Assembly (NCBI GenBank): GCA_944990035.1
Contig: CALYLX010000040.1
Location: 124,001 to 188,000, forward strand
Direction: 5' to 3'
Length of the DNA stretch: 64,000 bases
From: Clitopilus passeckerianus
Taxonomy: Eukaryota > Basidiomycota > Agaricomycetes > Agaricales > Entolomataceae
Part shown: one piece after another, positions 11,811 through 23,240 of the stretch
How positions within the stretch are numbered: position 1 is the first letter of the stretch
Layout: every line of letters starts with the position of its first letter
Notes under the pieces: generated by a model
What the model was told of the DNA's origin: nothing
The model's database searches: none
The model's input: the letters and a program-made list of their open reading frames with translations, nothing else
Program-made: the position numbers and the translations under genes

Positions 11811-13922
11811 ATGTCGACGACTTCGTCCACCTTTGCGACTCTTGCTGCTGCCTCTATAGCATTCTATATACTCCGGTGGAAACGCACCCTGAGGGATCTC
11901 CCTCCTGGACCAATGCGGCTGCCTTTCATCGGAAGCATGCTCAGCCTGCCTCCCAAACTGGACTCCGAGTTCTTTGTGCAGATGAGCAAGAAATACGGTG
12001 CGTTTCTGACGTGAACTATATCCATTGCAAACCTCAATCTTTCTCAGGCTCAGACATCGTACATTTTGATGCTGCTGGAATTAGCTTCGTCGTAGTCAAT
12101 TCAAGTCGAGCAGCACGAGAGCTCTTCGAGACGCGTTCGGGGATATTCTCAAGCAGGTGAATATTCTCAGTTCAGTGCTAGAGTCTTTGCGACCGACATT
12201 CCCTCTATCACAGGCCAAAACTTACCATGATGAACGAGTTGTACGCCTATTCATTCTGTCGCCTTAAATCCGTGTCTTGACCAATGTTGCAGGATCGGCT
12301 TTGAGTGGGAATTTGCAATGTGGCCCTACGGCAATCCTTGGAGAGCTGCTCGCCGAATCTTCGCGCAACACTTCAACAAACCGGAGGCGTACCAACCTTG
12401 GGAGACGCAGTATACGAATCGGTTCCTGCAGCAGCTTCTGGCGGATCCAACGAAGTGGTTCTTGCATATCAAAGAGTAAGTCGCATCAGTGTCAAATGTC
12501 AACTGCATTCGTATAAGCTAAACCCTTCCTCAGACTGACTGCATCGACGACACTGGCGATGACGTACGGCGTTGATATAAAGTCTGTCAACGATCCGCTG
12601 GTCGACGCCGTAGAGGAAGGCGCCAGTCTGATATCCGAAGTGGCTGGCCAGGGAAGTTTCCTGGTTGACTTCTTCCCTGTTCTGAAATACATCCCCGCCT
12701 GGTTTCCCGGTGCCCAATTCCAGAGGTTGGCAGCGAGATGTAGGCGCGCTGGTGCTCGAGTTCTGAACGTGCCCTTTGATGCGACTTTGGAAGCGATGGT
12801 TCGTAATTCAGCCTAACCCTCGTTCCTCTCATCCATTGACAACGTTGATCGTAGAAAGCTGGAAATCACAAACATTCATTCGTGACTACATACCTGGAGG
12901 AAATTGAGGCCAAGAAAGGTACCCACGATGAAGTTCGGTTTGTGAAGGAAGTAGCGGGACAGGTTTACTTGGGTACGGGTTCAATAAATCTACATGGCAG
13001 ACGTGCTGACCTTCTGATAGCGGGGGCTGATACGTCAAAAGCTGTGCTCTCAAACTTCTTGTTGGCGATGTTGGCCCACCCTGATGTGCAACGAGCGGCT
13101 CGGGAGGAATTGGACAACGTACTGCGCGGCCGACTTCCTACGCATTCTGACTTAGAGTCTCTGCCATTTGTCAATGCGATCGTCCTAGAAACATATAGGT
13201 AGGTTTCATACCTAACCTTCGCTGAATATTACTCACTATTTTACCCAGATGGCAGCCTATAATGCCATTAGGCGAGTACGTCTAAGAGCGAGGTGACTCC
13301 TACCGGCTAAACGGGAAATTAGGTGTTGCGCATTCGAATACGATGGATGACGTCTTCGACGGATACAGAATACCCGCGGGCTCATTCGTCCTCCCCAATC
13401 AAAGGTCTGTTTGCATTCTCATCATTCCTACAACCTACTTAGACCGTAACAGGGCGCTCTTGTATGATGAAACAGTATATCCCGAGCCCTCCAAGTTCAG
13501 GCCTGAACGCTTCATCAAAGACGGGAAATTAGATACCGATGTCAGCAATCCAATGGATGCAGCGTTTGGATTCGGCAGAAGGTATGCACGTTAGGCACTC
13601 CCCGTCCTAGGCTAACGCGAACTAAACACCACGCTAGAATCTGCCCTGGGCGTCACATTGCGCATTCGACAATCACGCTGGCTGTTGCTTCTATGCTTTC
13701 GACCTTCGATATCATGAAGCAGAAGGATGCTCAAGGCAAGGACATTGAGCCCGAGGTCAAGTACTCGGCTGCTCTGGTACAGTAAGCCGGGTTCAAGTAT
13801 CAGTCATCCTGGCCCGACACTAACTTGGCGACCATAGGCAGCCCGACGAGTTTGCCTGTGAATTCAAGCCGAGGTCTCAACAGACCATCGATCTCATTCG
13901 ATCGTTGAATGAGGAATGGTAG
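11811..13922 (+). CDS. cytochrome P450 monooxygenase
   Basis: Twelve exons, starting at the ATG of MSTTSSTFATL, which begins an N-terminal membrane helix followed by the proline hinge LPPGPMRLPFIG. Diagnostic motifs are present in order: I-helix AGADTS, K-helix ETYR, the PERF-type motif FRPERF, and the haem loop FGFGRRICPG with the Cys thiolate ligand. It would be an ER-anchored haem monooxygenase working with a P450 reductase; substrate unknown. The general look is of the large basidiomycete families distantly related to CYP64-type enzymes. The intron after PIMPL begins with GC (13272) rather than GT, and the reading frame is kept only if it is spliced as GC-AG. An in-frame ATG at 11757 is less likely because it would precede the membrane helix by 18 residues. 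Confidence 0.93.
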
Positions 13923-14068
13923 TCCGTGTTTTGAGGTGAGGCCCATGAATTCACATCTGCACTACGATAGCTAATATATGTCGGACAGAATCAATTTAAA
14001 TGGTTACTTTGTTACATTTGTAGAACAATTTGACACTCTCAATACTACAATGTAGCCCGTAATATAAC
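13923..14068. other. P450 3' flank
   Basis: Short spacer; nothing recognised apart from presumed 3' UTR of the P450 gene. Confidence 0.3.
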
Positions 14069-14308
14069 TCAAACTTTGGGTTTCATCTCCTCAGTTGGGA
14101 AATTCGCGAAGGCATCCTGACTCATTAAAGGCTGCGGTAGAGCTATATTCTTCCTAAGCTGGCTAGGCAAATGTTCTCGTGCATCGAGGTCACTGGTCGA
14201 GGCAGCTTTGAGGTACTGCCCATAACAGTGTCTATCTAGGTCGTCCGTTAGCCGACGTTCTCCCCTCGGAACAATAAGTGAATTCAACGCTAACCTCTGC
14301 ATGGTCAT
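14069..14308 (-). CDS. hypothetical small protein
   Basis: A 79-residue frame beginning MTMQRLALNSL. It is polar, with a conserved-looking centre (LPSQLRKNIALPQPLMSQDAF), but I cannot assign it to a family. It lies alone between the P450 gene and the first DUF6593-like gene. It may extend upstream through an exon I could not define, or may not be a gene. Confidence 0.25.
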   Translation of the reverse strand: MTMQRLALNSLIVPRGERRLTDDLDRHCYGQYLKAASTSDLDAREHLPSQLRKNIALPQPLMSQDAFANFPTEEMKPKV

Positions 14309-14985
14309 CTTTGATGATCTCACTCTAATTGACGGGGTTGTAGAAACCGTAGTGCAGGCGAGAGAGATTCGAATTTGGATATGTGTATGCGGCCTCGGCA
14401 GGGGGAGGAACTTGCCGGGAGGATATCTTGCAATTGCAGCCACTGGTAACAGCACCCATTGGTCGTACACTGGCGATGGATCGATGGATAGCTAAATGAC
14501 ATCACGACAGTACGGGCCATACATATTCAAATATTCTCATTGGATTAGCGCACTCGGACGTGTCCCATGAATGGTTCTAAATCTCAGATCTCAATGTCCA
14601 CATAGGGACTTCACCATGTGAATATTATGTGAATGTTATACGACGAATCGAGAATTGTGACACAACAAACTGTCATTCCGTGAACGCTTGCCTGTCACCA
14701 CGACTGTGTAAATAGATGTATGTGAACGTCCAGATGTTCGTGCTCTATCCGTCCATGCATAAGCCGCATAACATAGTTCGAATTCAGGCGCTTGAGTGTG
14801 TGCCTAGTGCTTCATATACATTGTTCGGTAATCTCACCCAAGGTACGAGCGCCGCCCCAAGACAGACACTCTGGCACAACCCAGGCAGTCTTTCTAGTCA
14901 TAACCACTTCGGGTATATAACGCAACGTTCGCGCAGACGGCCATTACTGCTGAGTCCCTTCCATTTTCAAATCACGGTGTGATAC
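14309..14985. other. intergenic stretch, nothing recognised
   Basis: No gene is supported on either strand in this 0.7 kb; presumed flank of the minus-strand gene that ends at 14986. Confidence 0.4.
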
Positions 14986-15700
14986 CTAGAAATTTGGGCC
15001 ACCCCGAAGGAGGGCTCCCATGATAAGTCCCAACATTGTAAAGTCTGCTCTGATCGTTGCTGGCCCGCTTCTGACTTGTGTGTAGTGGCAGAATATCAGG
15101 ATCAAAAGGATCAGGTGAAAGTCTTCTGGGGAGACCCTAGGTTCCACTATTACGGTAGGTGCCTCTGACGCCTTGAGAACGTTGGTCCGATAGGTGTGAA
15201 ATGTGACGACTGGTTCTGAATCGGCGACACCAGAACGACAGACGAAGACCTACATATGGGCGTGCTTTTAAGCAGTGCTCCATGAATAGGCCGGTCTATA
15301 AATCACATACTCACCTTCCACGTTTTCGATTCCACATCGTACTTGGTCCGCCACTCCTTTCCGTCGATGTTCCACCGTTTGGCATATAGTGAGCTGTTGG
15401 AAATTCGGTCATATTGAGGCGCCTCGCACCCTACGAAAATGAAACACACCTGAAGCCACCTTCGTTTCCCCAGACGTCCGCCACTACATATTTTCTCCCT
15501 CCGAGTTCAAGTGATTCTTTCTTTGGTGTCCAATATATAGTACCAGTCCTTCCGTCCGAAGTCAATACAGTAGTGTGATCTAGCTCCTTCTTCTTGTTCG
15601 CCCCGTAGGACTTGATGGTGAATGCAGTAGAAGGGCCTGGACCAGTGACTACGGATTCGACATAGTTCGCCTTGTTGTTGAAGGTATACACGGTGCTCAT
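14986..15700 (-). CDS. DUF6593-like small protein, copy 1
   Basis: Three exons. Exon 1 (15700-15450) is exactly 251 bp, the same as in several paralogues of this window, and starts MSTVYTFNNKANY. Exon 2 carries the tryptophan motif YAKRWNIDGKEW. Exon 3 begins VFVCRSG, contains VVTFHTY and a hydrophobic helix (LILLILIFCHYTQ), and ends in a glycine-rich hydrophobic tail. The order of motifs (W after a Gly-Thr strand, RW..dG..Y, PVa.FH, hydrophobic helix) fits the fungal family I remember as DUF6593, probably a beta-rich intracellular fold; this was not checked by search. Function unknown. Confidence 0.75.
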
Positions 15701-16519
15701 CGGAAATAAGGAGAAGCGCTGATGGGCTCGGGATGGGCAACTATGTATCGATGAATTATGTATATTTCCCATTCCCGGTCGGTCCCGGGACACTAGCCCT
15801 GAGATGGCGAAACCGTCCTTGATGGATGTACAACCACTTTACACCATAGTCACAGCATTTCACAGCATTTTAGCGAAAATCCGGATAAATCTTAATTACT
15901 CAGTAGCTTTGAGGTCAAGTCGTATAAATATAGAAGGACCCTGAGAAATAGTGAGTCGGCTTTTAGTGGAATCTAGGGCCGGTCGTCTGCGTCATTTTTG
16001 AACGAGAGAAAGCTGGGTATGGTGGGAGCATAGGGCGGTTGGAATTATCGCGGGCTCCATTAAGGATTTGAAACCTTTTGATTCAAATCCGCACTCGCAG
16101 AAAGTTAGGACAGGGTTGTTTTGCGCGACCCCCTCGTACCCACACGATGGCGTAAAAATAGCCGAGGAAAATGTTGTGTATACTATTCAGTGATCGTTCC
16201 CGGGACAAGAGAACCCTGAGACCGTGGCGAGCCTCATCCGACAGTTATTCCTATCAAGTTCACTGTACTTCACAGTGTGCCATTTTCAGAGAGAATGATT
16301 CACGTGAAATACCCAGATAGATTGCGCCCGGATAGGCATAGTTATATGGTTCATTCAAAAGTCATGGCAATCGTCCCGAACGACGAGCCCCGTAAGGACC
16401 TTGGAGGCCAGATCAAGGGAAAGTAAAGTTCTCACATCCAGTGACATGTTAGATGTTTTACCAGACGCAAAAGGATACAGAAGCTACGAGAAAGAAGAAA
16501 TAGAACGACAGGCCACGCA
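15701..16519. other. spacer between DUF6593-like copies 1 and 2
   Basis: No gene seen. It includes the likely promoter of copy 1 (minus strand). A CACAGCATTT pair is repeated in tandem near 15851-15870. Confidence 0.4.
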
Positions 16520-17229
16520 TCAATACGTGGACTTGATCCCAACGACTCCCATAGCAGCGCTTTCGGAGAAACCTGGAGTAATGCTGCGAAGTTGGGTGTA
16601 ATGTGAGCATAAGACAATCAAGATGAGCGTCAAGAGGCTATCTTGGGAAATCGCGCTTTCAACTTCGATTGTAGCGGGTTCCGAAGAAGACAAGAAGAAC
16701 TTCGACTTGTATTCATGAAATGTCAGGGTGGGTTGATCCTCCAAGGTTCCGTCATGTACGACGAAGATCTGGATGAATAAAGATGAATAAATGATGCATT
16801 GAGAAGGGTTTGAATACGATTAACTGTGATTCACGTACCTTCCAGGTCTTCTGATGTTTATTATAGACGGTTTGATAATGGTTCCCTGCGATGTCCCAGC
16901 GTCTCCTATACGAGGAACCAAAATAAATTTCGATCAGATCAACCATGTTGAACATAAACCAGAGAAGGATTGACATACTCGGAGCCTGATGCTTTCGTCC
17001 TAACGTCTGCTAAAGCGTAACTCTTTCCGCCAACCTCTATAACTTCTTCCCCGATCCTCCATTGGATAGCGCCTCTATGGCCGTCGCGATCCTCCACAGT
17101 GGTAGATTCCAGGTGGTTGTCGTCAATCCCGAAGGACTTGATGGCAAATTGCTCGTACGCAGCCTTACTCTCGAGGCTGGCATGAAGATAGTCAGATTTG
17201 TTGCTGAAGGTGTATTGAGTAGGGGCCAT
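16520..17229 (-). CDS. DUF6593-like small protein, copy 2
   Basis: Three exons; exon 1 is 251 bp (17229-16979) and begins MAPTQYTFSNKSDYLHASL. Exon 2 codes for RRWDIAGNHYQTVY...KTWK and exon 3 for IFVVHDG, LTFHEYKSK, a hydrophobic segment (LLTLILIVLCSHYTQ) and a short Gly-containing end. It is closest to copy 3 downstream, with which it shares gene order and strand, so the pair arose by tandem duplication. An upstream in-frame ATG at 17271 would add 14 residues; the internal MAPTQYTF start matches copy 3 and is preferred. Confidence 0.75.
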
Positions 17230-17800
17230 ATTTAAGAAGGCAGGGATAGATGAGACTAGAGAGGATGGCAAGTCCTTTATGTGGCACGACTGATGATCTG
17301 GATCAAATCATGTCAAGGTGTGTGCGCAGTCGCTACAACACCCACATAACAGATCCCGTGTACAACATACGGAAGACGATTTGGGAGAGAGGGGGATTTG
17401 AAGTGGCGTTAACTAGGGAACACTTCAACATGATTCTCGCTGCGCAAGTGTTGCAGTGTCAATGGCGGTTGATGGGATTGATGTCGGTCGTCGGCTTCTT
17501 CATCCCGATGATAGGTGCACGAGGTCTGAGGCTCCCAGAGCATTCTCCAGAAGAAAGCGACTCTAGTGGGGGTTCAGTCCCATCACTTAATCGACCCCCA
17601 TGGCTAGGACGCCAAGCGCGCCCCGAACGTTCTTAAGCAATGAAAACACTTGAAATCCTTCGACTACGACACCTCGCTAACGCAAAAGGCCGTGGAAAGC
17701 CCTAGATACGCAGATCACGGAAGAGTTTTATTTTTAGCCAGAGAAGCGATCAGGTTTTCGTTGTGCCTTGCATCAAAGATGACGAGAAGCAGAGGATACA
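17230..17800. other. spacer between DUF6593-like copies 2 and 3
   Basis: A 128-codon frame on the plus strand (17250-17636) lies here but has no recognisable domain and starts inside the presumed promoter of copy 2. I see nothing else. Confidence 0.4.
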
Positions 17801-18496
17801 TTAGAAGAATCCAAGCTCTCCGAGTCCGCCAACGATTCCCCATGCAAAAGCATCACCAACGCTAGGATTCACGTTCGGTAGTTGGGTATGGTGAGAGCAT
17901 AAAACGATCAAGATAAGCGTCAAGACGTCCTGCTGGGAGAGCGAGCTTTCTACTTGGATCGTCGCTGGCTGCGTCGAAGACTTGAAGAGTTTTGATTCGT
18001 ACTCGTGAAAAGTTAGGACTGGTTTTTCGTCTGGGGTTTCGTCGCGTACAACGAAGATCTGGAAAGCGATCGTTAGAAGCTTTCAAGTCAGCTTGATCCC
18101 TGATCCCCGTACCCGCCAAGTCTTGTCTTCATAGTAGGTCTGATAGTGCTTCCCTGTAATATTCCACCGCCTCCTGTGCAACGAACTGGAAAGGTATAAA
18201 TTAGGTCAATCCAGTGAAGGATCCTAGTTAGGCCAAGTTTCGTACCCAGGGCCTGATTCTCTTGTTCTGACTTCTGCTACGGCGTAATCGTTTCCACCGA
18301 CCTGGATAACTTCTTCCTTTCTCTTCCAATGGATGACTCCTTTCTGGCCGTCCGACCCCGCCACAGTGGTATAATCCAGGTGTTTCTTATTCTTGCCGAA
18401 GGACGAGATCTTAAATTCCTTTGACGTAGCCGTAGCCTTCAGGCTTGCTTGGAGGTAATGAGCTTTGTCAGTGAAAATGTATTGAATGGGGGCCAT
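17801..18496 (-). CDS. DUF6593-like small protein, copy 3
   Basis: Three exons; exon 1 is 251 bp (18496-18246), beginning MAPIQYIFTDKAHYLQASL. Exon 2 carries HRRRWNITGKHYQTYY and exon 3 IFVVRDE, VLTFHEYESK, a hydrophobic stretch (DVLTLILIVLCSHHTQ) and the tail FAWGIVGGLGELGFF. The tail is small and hydrophobic with a GxxxG-like spacing, so membrane or oligomer contact is possible. All splice sites are canonical and the frame is intact. Function unknown. Confidence 0.78.
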
Positions 18497-19180
18497 TTCA
18501 GTAGGAGGACGATATTGGCGATAGGTGAGTTCGCTAAGGGTGTGAAACCCTTTTAAATCTTCTTAAAAAAGCATATGAAGACAGTTTACGCCAATACTCC
18601 AGAGGAGCGCTTACTAGGTATGACGGAACAGCATCGCCTTGGCGGGAGCTGTTAAGCTGTGCAATTGTTGTTAACAGATTCCGATGGTTCTATCATTCAG
18701 CAAACAGCTATCCTGGATTGAAACGGATGAGAACTGAGCAGAAGGCTCGAGAAATCCTCGTACGTAGGTGCAAGCGCGTTGAGTCGCATGTGAATCTCCA
18801 ACGAGCAAGTAACACCAGTCCGCCCAAAGTTGAGTGGCCGCAATTGGTCCGCTGCGTAGTAGAGAAGGCTGTGCACGAATCATCGGTCTTAGGGCAGTCA
18901 AGGGGCCGACTGGCGACACAGGGGTGAAAACCACATGGACGTCAAGCCAGCTATCTGATGGCACTGATGTTGTGTAGAACGACGAGATCTACTACTCACG
19001 CCGAAGCTTGGTAGAAAGAACGTCCAAATTACACCAATTTCATTGGTGAACTTCAGGTAAATGGACAGGTACAGCTTGATCTACATGTACCAGATTCAGC
19101 TGAAGGATCTTCGGCGCGTCGCCATTGGATACCCTAGCCATGGTCAATCCGAAAGAACCGCAATGCGAAGGTCATTCAAC
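18497..19180. other. intergenic stretch, nothing recognised
   Basis: Several short frames occur on both strands without domains or plausible splicing. Promoter of copy 3 presumably lies at the left end. Confidence 0.4.
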
Positions 19181-19613
19181 TCACTTCGCAGTAAATACGA
19201 CTTTCGTCCGATTCTGAGCAGGTCCCACCCGGATCCTGAATTTCAGAGAGCGCGTGACCGTGAACATCCCAGCTACGATTCCTGACTGCGACAAGACCCA
19301 GTTAATTAAGGAAATTGCAATCCACAAGGAATAGTCGCACCTCTTTCCCACTAGTATCCTGCTTTGAAGGAACCTCAACCATGTCTGCCCATTCCATGTC
19401 GACTCTCTGTGCTGCGAAAGCACGACCCTGTAGCTCCTCCTTGAACGAATCCAGCTTTATGGACTCGAGATTCGCGACGATCTGGGCATCAGATGCAAAC
19501 GCCGAATCAAACGAGGTCTTGAATTCTGCCTCTTCTGAGCTCGAGGAAGCAGTATAAAGGGCAGTTATTTGACCTTTAAACCAAGCTGCAAGTTGGTCAT
19601 TCGAGTTGCTCAT
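19181..19613 (-). CDS. small NTF2-like protein
   Basis: Two exons (19613-19341, 19285-19181) give 125 residues, MSNSNDQLAAWFKGQ to the end. There is no signal peptide. The layout of N-terminal helices, a central segment and the closing strands GIVAGMFTVTRSLKFRIRVGPAQ resembles a small NTF2-like protein common in mushrooms. NTF2-like folds act as binding pockets or simple enzymes; no catalytic residues can be named here. The assignment is by recollection of the C-terminal pattern, so treat the function as unknown. Confidence 0.6.
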
Positions 19614-19842
19614 GGTGGTAACGGAGAAAGCGTGTCGAAGTGATGTCATTTCAAAGCTATTGTACATGGTTGATCGTACACAGCCACGCAGCTCCAGCCA
19701 TTCAATTCAAAATCTGGGCGATTTGGCGGAATAATACACGGTAGGAAGGGTCTGTTAGGTTTCTAGAGGAGCATGGTGGCCTAAAGATCCAGGGTAAGTC
19801 AGAGATGTGGACGGAAAAAGGCCTGTGACGACAATTTCACCT

Positions 19843-20679
19843 TCAAATCTCCATTTTATCATCATCGTCTTCCTTTTCCTTGTCGGAATCATTCTCATTC
19901 TCATCCTCTTCACCTTCACTTCCTGATTCATCGGCGTCTCCTGTTATCGCTGCCCCGAGATCTCCGCTATTCCCACCAATTGCCTCAAAGAGAGCTTGGT
20001 AGACCTTCCCGGCGGACCGGAGAGCGAGGGCGTTCGCTTCATTGAGGCTTGCTTCCGTGAATGTTTTCCCAGCAGACGCCTTCCAATTTGTCCAAACACA
20101 CCTTCCCTCTACCCGCCCAGCCTTCTTCGACGTGAACATGAACGCGAAGCACCCATGTGCCGCAAATCTTGTGACGGGTTCGGTCCGTTCGTCGGGGTCA
20201 ATGATATATCCGTCCTTGCTCTCCTGCTGGCCAATGGCGACCGCACACACTATACCCTGCATAGGTATAGAGCCTGCGTTGAGAAGGGCGGCTGTGCCTG
20301 AGTTGATGAAGGCAGCTATCATGGCGTCCTCGTTGGACGGCGATGATGGGACCAGTGCCTGCGCGACCAGCTGGACAAGACTTCGGGGGCTCTGCCAGAG
20401 TATCAAAGACGGCTCTAACAGCTGCCTTAGCGTGACTCCAAGAGTCTTCGCGTCCGTTGCTGGGACATTGGCTAATGGCCGAACCGAAACCTCGAAGGTA
20501 GCTTGAGACGCGTTTTCAACAGCTAATCGGACCTCAATTGGTCCACTGATTGAGCTGAGAACGCTGGGCCCTGCTTCGCCAAAGGTGAACCTTGCTGATC
20601 CATCGACGCGTGCTAGACCATCGAAGGAGATTTTAAGAGGCCGTAGCTCATCGTCTTGTCGTCCGTCGCGACGAACCAT
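19843..20679 (-). CDS. RNase PH-type exosome core subunit, Rrp46-like
   Basis: A single exon of 278 residues from the ATG of MVRRDGRQDDELRPL. The N-terminal RRDGR followed by a strand-rich segment, SISGPIEVRL, FEVSVRPL, a run with LRQLLEPSLILWQSPRSLVQLVAQAL, and AFINSGTAALLNAGSIPMQGIV fit the RNase PH fold of the eukaryotic exosome ring, Rrp46 type. That subunit is structural in 3'-to-5' RNA decay in nucleus and cytoplasm. The C-terminal 40 residues are a Glu/Asp run. The frame is open to 20913, but the usual family start is the MxRxDGR motif, so 20679 is preferred. Confidence 0.75.
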   Translation of the reverse strand: MVRRDGRQDDELRPLKISFDGLARVDGSARFTFGEAGPSVLSSISGPIEVRLAVENASQATFEVSVRPLANVPATDAKTLGVTLRQLLEPSLILWQSPRSLVQLVAQALVPSSPSNEDAMIAAFINSGTAALLNAGSIPMQGIVCAVAIGQQESKDGYIIDPDERTEPVTRFAAHGCFAFMFTSKKAGRVEGRCVWTNWKASAGKTFTEASLNEANALALRSAGKVYQALFEAIGGNSGDLGAAITGDADESGSEGEEDENENDSDKEKEDDDDKMEI

Positions 20680-21258
20680 GTTAGCGGAGGACAGAAAGGA
20701 AATTTTGATCATCGGTCCGTTCGGTCCGTAAATGTCTGGCGATTGCCGAGAAATGCTTGGCAGGTCGAGGCCTCGATGGTGGCTGTGATTCGTGAGCTGG
20801 TTGCTTTCTGCCATCACGGCTTCGCTCACAATGACATCTATGATTCTCATCGCGACATTCAGGCCTCCGAGGTCTATCCAGACGAATATCTTTGAGGCTT
20901 TTGGAAGCGGCAAGCTGCAGCCTACTTCCTCCCCAATATATGGGGCGCCATTACCCAGTGGTTTCCAGCGATTCTCGTCCTTTCACGGGCAATTCTTTCG
21001 TCAAGAAGCACCAGCATGTTTGACAGCACGGAGAATTTACGCACCGAGGCTTGAGCAGAAGTTTCCAGATCAACTCGGGATGCTGGTCACCTGGCAATAT
21101 TCTTCTCAGCTTGAGTCCTCATGACCTCTTACGGCTGCTTTCGTCCGCGTTTGCTCACGATCGTTGGGTAAAAGTTTTGTTCTCCCTCTCCGCCTATAAA
21201 ACGAGGTTAAAGTCTATCAAAATCTTGGAAGTTCGTCTACTTTCTTTTAACACTCGAA
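20680..21258. promoter_or_regulatory. divergent promoter region
   Basis: The exosome-like gene (minus) and the Kre9-like gene (plus) are divergent across this 579 bp. A CTATAAAACG motif near 21195 lies about 60 bp before the ATG at 21259 and is the likely TATA box for the plus-strand gene. Confidence 0.5.
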
Positions 21259-21754
21259 ATGCTAGCACGCTCCAGGTCAGATGTTCCCAACATGGTTCGC
21301 CCACCTTGCTCATGACCGATTATTAGTCTCATCACTGCGCTCGCGGCAGCTGCAACTGCACTCAAAATCCAACCGCCTGTCAACCCACATGTTGGCTCGC
21401 CGATTGACGTCATATGGACAAATGCTGCTGGAGATCCACCCTCCTGGACCCTGTTCCTTATGAACATCAGTACCTCGTTCGACCTCAAAGCTAACTTCGG
21501 TGTCGTCAATCCTCAGCCTCAAACCGTCACTGTTACTCTTCCAAGCCACCTAGTACCTCAGTGTGTTGCATCCTCCTTCCATCTGAGCGTTCGCTAAAAA
21601 TCTATTCCAGCGACGATTATGTCCTTTACGCCGTGAACAACACGTATGTTACACTACCTCTTCCATTCCCGAGCTTTCCTAATTCCTTCCGAATAGCAAC
21701 TGGGACTGGGTATTCGCCTCCAGCGGACGCTTTGAGATCTTTGCTCCTGTTTGA
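21259..21754 (+). CDS. small secreted Kre9/Knh1-like domain protein
   Basis: Four exons (21259-21275, 21327-21560, 21611-21643, 21697-21754) give 113 residues. MLARSSLITALAAAATA is a signal peptide split by the first intron. The mature part reads as one Ig-like domain: VNPHVGSPIDVIWT, WTLFLMNIS, a strand VTVTLPSHL, then DYVLYAVNNTNWDWVFASSGRFEI. This matches the N-terminal domain of Kre9/Knh1-type cell-wall glucan proteins, which in mushrooms usually carries a Ser/Thr-rich stalk and GPI signal. Both are missing here, so this is a free secreted domain. One Asn-glycosylation site (NNT) is visible. Confidence 0.8.
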
Positions 21755-23240
21755 TCAGCCAGCGAGCTCTGGCACTCTACGTCTTTGTCTTTATGCGTCG
21801 ACGATTGTACTCTACCGTCATCTCCGCCAATACAACATGACAAACTGCTATTTGCGATGAACTTCGCGCACGTTTATAACGACATGTGGCAACCAATCAC
21901 AGCCTTCCTCACAGCGCCCAAGAAGCCACTACCTGGGGGTGGTCGGGATGCTCTATAATCTAAAACCCTGTCGGAGGTGGCGAAGCTCGGAAGCGCCTTC
22001 AAACATGAAGATATATATCAACTTATTGAATGCATGTTGTTCGGTTCAGTTCTTTTATGCATGCTATAAAGTGAGCTTGCCTCGAGCCACGCTGAGCTTC
22101 ACGTTGACCTCATGGCCGCACTAATGTTCAGCAAGAAGCTGCTCAAGGGAAGTCTTGACTCACCCCAAGCGAATGTACAATCGTATACAATTAAGACCAA
22201 GCTACGATGGCGGGACAATGAACGCATTCGACCACCTTGACTCCGAAGTCTCCGGGACGTTGATGAGCGCGTCGCGAAATGAAAGGTAAGTGCGAACACC
22301 AATCAAATGAAATCCCAAATCCCTCAACGAGTACGTGGGGCTTAGTACAACTAATATCACACTTCACACAAGTACGTAGACTATTAGATAGCCTTCGCAA
22401 TGTAAAGTAGCGGTTCAAATGAATATATTGCGTTATAATGAACACAAATGCGATCTCACGCGGCGGTAAGATCAAAACCCTCGGTAATCAATAGAAAGAC
22501 TTCGAAACCACTTGGGATTGCGTTGTCTGACTCTAAGAAGTTCGCTCGCAACGAAATCTAGGCTTATCACACCCTGGGATAGCTGAATCTCGTCTATAGA
22601 GTACTTGCATTTCTTCTACCAAATATACAGGCTTTTATAACTACAGAAATCGTGCACAGACCATGGTACATATAAGGAACTCTTTCTATCTATGGTAAAG
22701 GTTAAAGGAATAGGAATATAAGTTTTAATGCCAAGAAACGAGCATATGGTGGACATCCGTCGAAAGTAATCGACTTTGACGAATTCCAGGCGTAGCATTA
22801 CCAAATATGGCAATCAACCGGCGGATTGATGCGCGGGTACTCGGTTAGCGGTCCAAAGATATCTTTAGTATTCTAAATATATCTCTGCCGTGTTTTCTTG
22901 GCTTCCGAGTGAGTCACTTCAATGAAAATTCTACTTCAAAACTTCCGGTTATTACTTTTTGGCATAGCCGGTTTTCGAAGTCGTGAGGTTCGAAGTCTAC
23001 AGAGCTCGGTCCGGACATAGCCGACGCGCGGCGATGTCATCAGCTGACTTTGAATACAACTTCAAGGCCTTTTGACGACTTCAAAGGCCTGTTTCTTTGG
23101 GTATATTGGCCGTCGTTTCAAGGTTAATAAAGTAGGTATTATCACAGGCAGTTACATTAGTAGAGACGACAGTATAATTGTACGAAATTGTGTTAAAATC
23201 GCAAAATTATAGCTATATTCGGCTCTGCCGTGTCAACGTG
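21755..23240. other. AT-richer gene-free stretch
   Basis: About 1.5 kb without a supported gene. The right half is AT-rich with many stop codons in all frames and may be decayed sequence. It leads into a truncated DUF6593-like copy, so the missing 5' part of that copy should have been here but is not recognisable. Confidence 0.45.

Noticed and set aside
17250..17636. 128-codon open frame on the plus strand
   Set aside because: Lies in the promoter region of DUF6593-like copy 2, no domain, no splice logic.
20680..20913. Longer start for the exosome-like subunit (ATG at 20913)
   Set aside because: The added 78 residues have no family counterpart and the usual start motif lies at 20679.
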